Of a DNA stretch of 40,698 nt, positions 37,910 to 40,698 are shown in pieces. The DNA is taken from positions 1-40,698 of IMG/VR virus record IMGVR_UViG_3300021139_000040. One strand, given 5' to 3'. The DNA is from a virus. Position numbers and translations under genes: made by a program. Each line of letters opens with the position of its first letter. Within the stretch, counting starts at the first letter, position 1. The notes beneath the pieces were generated by a model, which had not been told where the DNA came from, did not search any database, and was given only the letters and a program-made list of their open reading frames with translations.

Positions 37910-39439
37910 TTAATATTTTAAAAAATATTCATTGCCAATAAACACAGAATCTAGTGCAGTAGTGGCCAATAAATCTTTGGCAACTTCTGGATAACCAGCT
38001 AATGGTTTTCCTGCTAGATTTAAACTAGTGTTAAGTAATATAGGACAGCCTGTTAAATTATAAAATTCTGTTAATAACATTTTAAATACAGGATTTTTAT
38101 CGTCTACTGTTTGCACTCTGCAAGTACCATCTACGTGTGTTATAGCAGGATAGTTATTTGATTTAACTGATGCAGTATATAACATAAAATCATCATCCCA
38201 AGCTAGATCAAAATATTCAGATGCATATTCTTTTAATACGCTTGCTCCGAAAGGTCTGTAATATTCTCGATTTTTAATTCCATTTATTATATCTTTACCA
38301 TTTGCAAGTCTAGGATCCATTAGAATACTTCGATTGCCTAATGCTCTGGGCCCGGCTTCTCCCTTATCTTGATACCATCCAACTGTTTTTCCTTGTGCTA
38401 AAAATTCTGCGGCCTTTTTAATTGCTTGCATAGATGGCATTGCATTAGGTGGAGTATCGGATTGTATATAGGGAAAATTTGATAACTTAAACGGAGGCAA
38501 ATTATTTTTAATTCTTAACCATTCTAAGGCACCTAAACTTAATCCTTCATCGCCAGCATGTGGAGGAATAATTAAATTTTTAAAATGCTTTTTAAGTTCA
38601 GTATTCCAAATAACATTTTGTGCAACTCCGCCTGAATAGCTAATAACATCCGTTTTACTAGCATACTTTTTAAAAAGATCAATTAACACATTTTCCATGT
38701 GTTTATGTACAGTTTTAATCCAGTCTTGATGTGAACTAGTATCTTGACTACGTTTATAGTTATACCATCTTGCAATAGAAAAGATATCGTTTATGCAAGA
38801 GTAATCAAATTGTTGTAGATATCTTAGATATGCTTCATCTATAGTACCATAACTTTGCAACCCCATAAGTTTTCCAGGTAGATCATTGGAAATTTTAGCT
38901 TTGATTCCTAATATTGATGCGGAAGACATCATAGATCCGCCAATGGATCCGTTAGTTGCAAGACCTCTGTCTATAAGTTTATCGTTTTTAAATATACTCC
39001 ACGATCTGTGATCCCCGACTCCATCTATTACTACGCATAAGTCAGGTTTAGAATCAGTTAACATCCATGTACTAAGTGAATGGGCATAATGATGCCCTAT
39101 ATAATATATATTTTTATTTGGAATATAGCTATTAAAAACATTGATATTGGGTTCTAATTTAACTACATTAGTTTCTCCCAATAATACTTTTGTTATTTCG
39201 GGAGGTAAATTGTTTAAATCATAAAATGTTTCTGCATGGAAATCAAAAATAATTTCGTCTATGTCTTTTAAATCGATATTCCATAACTGTTTAATTTCAT
39301 ATATCCATGACCATTTATTATCTATTGCAAATCTTTTATCTTGTTTAATGCGTTCTAATTTTACATAATGAACTTGCTCACCGTCAAAATAAGCAATACT
39401 TCCATCGTGTCTGGGTAAAGATACTGATAATAATTTCAT
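37910..39439 (-). CDS. O-carbamoyltransferase (NodU/TobZ-type)
   Basis: A 509-residue protein with both domains of the family. The N-terminal Kae1-like part has HHYAH at 116-120 (metal ligands), VVIDGVGD at 136-143, PGKLMGLQSYG at 188-198, SGGVAQN at 269-275 and HAGDEGLSLGA at 294-304. The C-terminal part has GPRALGNRSI at 363-372, REYYRPFGASV at 391-401 and LLNTSLN near 477. The enzyme uses carbamoyl phosphate and ATP to place a carbamoyl group on a hydroxyl, classically on sugars or antibiotics. It is slightly shorter than many bacterial members (about 550-600). It begins 1 base after the upstream oxygenase, which could make the hydroxyl it modifies; that pairing is inference. Confidence 0.9.
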   Translation of the reverse strand: MKLLSVSLPRHDGSIAYFDGEQVHYVKLERIKQDKRFAIDNKWSWIYEIKQLWNIDLKDIDEIIFDFHAETFYDLNNLPPEITKVLLGETNVVKLEPNINVFNSYIPNKNIYYIGHHYAHSLSTWMLTDSKPDLCVVIDGVGDHRSWSIFKNDKLIDRGLATNGSIGGSMMSSASILGIKAKISNDLPGKLMGLQSYGTIDEAYLRYLQQFDYSCINDIFSIARWYNYKRSQDTSSHQDWIKTVHKHMENVLIDLFKKYASKTDVISYSGGVAQNVIWNTELKKHFKNLIIPPHAGDEGLSLGALEWLRIKNNLPPFKLSNFPYIQSDTPPNAMPSMQAIKKAAEFLAQGKTVGWYQDKGEAGPRALGNRSILMDPRLANGKDIINGIKNREYYRPFGASVLKEYASEYFDLAWDDDFMLYTASVKSNNYPAITHVDGTCRVQTVDDKNPVFKMLLTEFYNLTGCPILLNTSLNLAGKPLAGYPEVAKDLLATTALDSVFIGNEYFLKY

Positions 39440-39440
39440 G

Positions 39441-40013
39441 TTACCATGTCCAAACGACAGCAGAGTATCGTGTGCCTTTAGTTATTTCATTTATTGTGTG
39501 AGGATATAAAAATGCGCTAGGCCATATAATAATATCACCTTTATCTAATTTAAATGTAGATTCGAATGGTGTGCCTTTCCAAAAAACTAATTCTCCTCCG
39601 GAATAGTTTTCGTTAAAATTAGTAATAATAGACAATACTGGTATTCCGCGTTTTTCTCCCTCGAACAAGGAATATATATGGTCGTAATGATTTCTGCAAT
39701 ATTGCCCTACTTCGTATTTGTTAAGTCTGGGCAAACTTATACCATTTGCTAATGCTTTGTTTTTCAATCCTACTTTTTGATGATATACTGTAAGTGCTTT
39801 AAATAAGCACCCTGCAAATTCTTCAGACAACTCGTCTTCAGCCCAATCTAAAACACTAAATTCTTTTTGATCATTGCTATAAGGTTGACTAGTGTATTCG
39901 GCCCAACCGTGAGGTTTCCAATTAGGCGAATTTTTAAACTTGCTGATAATATTATCGCACAATGTATTGGGCAGACCGTTGCCGAAGTGTAGTATGAAAT
40001 TACTTAGATTCAT
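39441..40013 (-). CDS. 2OG-Fe(II) oxygenase (prolyl-hydroxylase-like)
   Basis: A 190-residue single-domain enzyme. The iron ligands are His109-x-Asp111 (CRNHYDHI) and His172 (LYPHTINE). Arg182 is ten residues later and should bind the 2-oxoglutarate carboxylate. NFNENYSGGELVFW and KLDKGDIIIWP are typical core strands, and SGGEL is shared with P4H and PiuC-type proteins. It is the first of three tightly packed genes (1-base gaps) with the carbamoyltransferase and halogenase, so the three products probably act on the same target. It differs clearly from the three plus-strand oxygenases of the window. Substrate unknown. Confidence 0.85.
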   Translation of the reverse strand: MNLSNFILHFGNGLPNTLCDNIISKFKNSPNWKPHGWAEYTSQPYSNDQKEFSVLDWAEDELSEEFAGCLFKALTVYHQKVGLKNKALANGISLPRLNKYEVGQYCRNHYDHIYSLFEGEKRGIPVLSIITNFNENYSGGELVFWKGTPFESTFKLDKGDIIIWPSAFLYPHTINEITKGTRYSAVVWTW

Positions 40014-40024
40014 ACTAGATTATA

Positions 40025-40474
40025 CTAGATTAAATCTACTAAGTCAAATACAGTTTGAAGTTTTGTGCGAATTGTTTTGCTCGAAAAACTATTACGCAAT
40101 CCTTGATGTAATGGTTTTGGGGCACGGTCTATTGTAGCCCAGCACCACCCATTATGCTCATTGCTTAGATATGGAATGAATTCTTCTTCTATCACACACA
40201 AATAAGTGTGAAAATTAAACACCTTGTCATTGCTGACAAAAGTTTCAAGAGGAATTGTTTTGATTATTTCAGGACAAGGACCAATTTCTTCGTTGATTTC
40301 TCTCACTAGACCTTGCCAAGGAGTTTCGCCTTGTATGTTAGTGCCGCCAACTAAGCCCCAAGTACCTTCATGTTTACCATGAGCTTTTTGTAACAGTAAG
40401 AATCGTCGTGTAGATTTAGCGTAGAACAATGCTCCGCTACACACTATCTGTTCTGTTACAATTCTATTCTCCAT
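40025..40474 (-). CDS. Nudix hydrolase
   Basis: A 149-residue Nudix-fold protein. The Nudix box at residues 44-66 is complete: G-x5-E50-x7-R58-E59-x-x-E62-E63-x-G65, with GGTNIQGE at its start and REINEEIGP at its end. These acidic residues bind the divalent metal that drives hydrolysis of nucleoside diphosphates linked to another group. LLLQKAHGKHEGTWGLVGG before the box is typical of NDP-sugar or NTP-acting members, but the substrate cannot be fixed from this. Its first 19 bases overlap the end of the upstream structural gene, and 11 bases separate it from the oxygenase. It could recycle nucleotide intermediates or serve as a general phage nucleotide-pool enzyme. Confidence 0.9.
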   Translation of the reverse strand: MENRIVTEQIVCSGALFYAKSTRRFLLLQKAHGKHEGTWGLVGGTNIQGETPWQGLVREINEEIGPCPEIIKTIPLETFVSNDKVFNFHTYLCVIEEEFIPYLSNEHNGWCWATIDRAPKPLHQGLRNSFSSKTIRTKLQTVFDLVDLI

Positions 40475-40698
40475 GATCCTTGGTCGTACTCACCTTCAAA
40501 GCTCTTAGTCCATGTGACACCGTTCCACATGTACTGAACACTAGTGTATGTATTCGTTTGCCATACCATAGTGTCAGGAAACTGGCTTGAATTAAAAACT
40601 ACATGCCATGCAGTACCAGTCCACTCTACAATGTCATTAGCATAAGCCACTAAACTACCCCAAGCATGTGCAGGTGTAACATTGTTTGCATTGCCTAT
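40456..40698 (-). CDS. C-terminus of a phage structural protein, 5' end beyond window
   Basis: The reading frame is open to the right edge of the window; the GTG at 40650 is likely internal. About 80 residues are visible: a Pro/Trp-containing stretch (TPAHAWGSLVAYANDIVEW), then WHVVFNSSQFPDT, VQYMWNGVTWTKSFEGEYD and a final GSWRIEL. This VxWxGxxWxVxFDS...YxWxGxxWxKSxEGxY...WRxxL pattern resembles the end of T4-like neck or tail-completion proteins, possibly gp14, but I am not sure of the number. It is beta-rich and has no cysteine. It shows that the minus strand carries virion genes as well as the enzyme operon, and that the operon's promoter lies outside the window. Confidence 0.6.
   Translation of the reverse strand: MGNANNVTPAHAWGSLVAYANDIVEWTGTAWHVVFNSSQFPDTMVWQTNTYTSVQYMWNGVTWTKSFEGEYDQGSWRIEL

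Noticed and set aside
1-40698. CRISPR array or tRNA genes
   Set aside because: The repeats are coding, of varied spacing and without unique spacers. No cloverleaf-like sequence was seen by eye, though a search tool could still find one.
1-40698. Prophage with integration genes
   Set aside because: No integrase, repressor or attachment-site duplication is seen. The content fits a lytic T4-like phage, but the rest of the genome is not visible.

Overview
The window reads as part of a tailed-phage genome (class Caudoviricetes), most likely a T4-like myovirus from an aquatic metagenome or isolate. It is AT-rich, almost completely coding, and dominated by very long Ser/Thr/Gly/Asn-rich fibre proteins. 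Their motifs (GRISGPLLKDNLLRNG, a YTSTDQDGNFNVGNLF-type C-terminus, S74 intramolecular chaperones, GIGTTNP-type shaft repeats) are familiar from marine T4-like phages. The host cannot be read from the sequence. I see no photosynthesis gene, integrase, transposase, tRNA or CRISPR array. No gene-free stretch reaches 300 bases; the largest gap is about 30 bases.

Layout. (1) Positions 1-1753, plus strand: the 3' end of a fibre/baseplate-associated protein and two small structural proteins. (2) Positions 1779-20642: two tandem paralogous giant fibre genes of 2,758 and 3,518 codons. Each has about seven N-terminal carbohydrate-binding-like modules, a beta-helix core, many inserted beta modules, a region of propeller-like repeats and a conserved C-terminus. 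(3) Positions 20658-34963: a small beta-sandwich protein, then six fibre genes that share one ~105-residue N-terminal module but end in different tips. Three tips are S74 chaperones, one is fibrinogen-like and two are unassigned. Between the fibres sit small companion genes: two assembly-chaperone-like proteins, a thioredoxin-fold protein, a cysteine-rich zinc-ribbon protein, a 56-codon mini-fibre, a short fibrinogen-like fibre, and a 2OG-Fe(II) oxygenase fused to the same kind of zinc ribbon. (4) Positions 34983-36443: two more 2OG-Fe(II) oxygenases around a small unknown protein. (5) Positions 36430-40698, minus strand: a compact operon of Nudix hydrolase, a fourth 2OG-Fe(II) oxygenase, an O-carbamoyltransferase and a flavin-dependent halogenase. 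It lies downstream of the 3' end of a structural gene that runs off the window.

Reading of the whole. Regions 1-3 build the host-recognition apparatus. The shared N-terminal module probably docks alternative receptor-binding fibres on one site, and the neighbouring small genes probably fold or modify them. Four oxygenases, a carbamoyltransferase and a halogenase next to the fibre block suggest a phage-encoded tailoring pathway, either hydroxylating and further decorating fibre proteins or altering a host or phage glycan or small molecule. The enzyme families are supported by sequence motifs; the pathway is inference.
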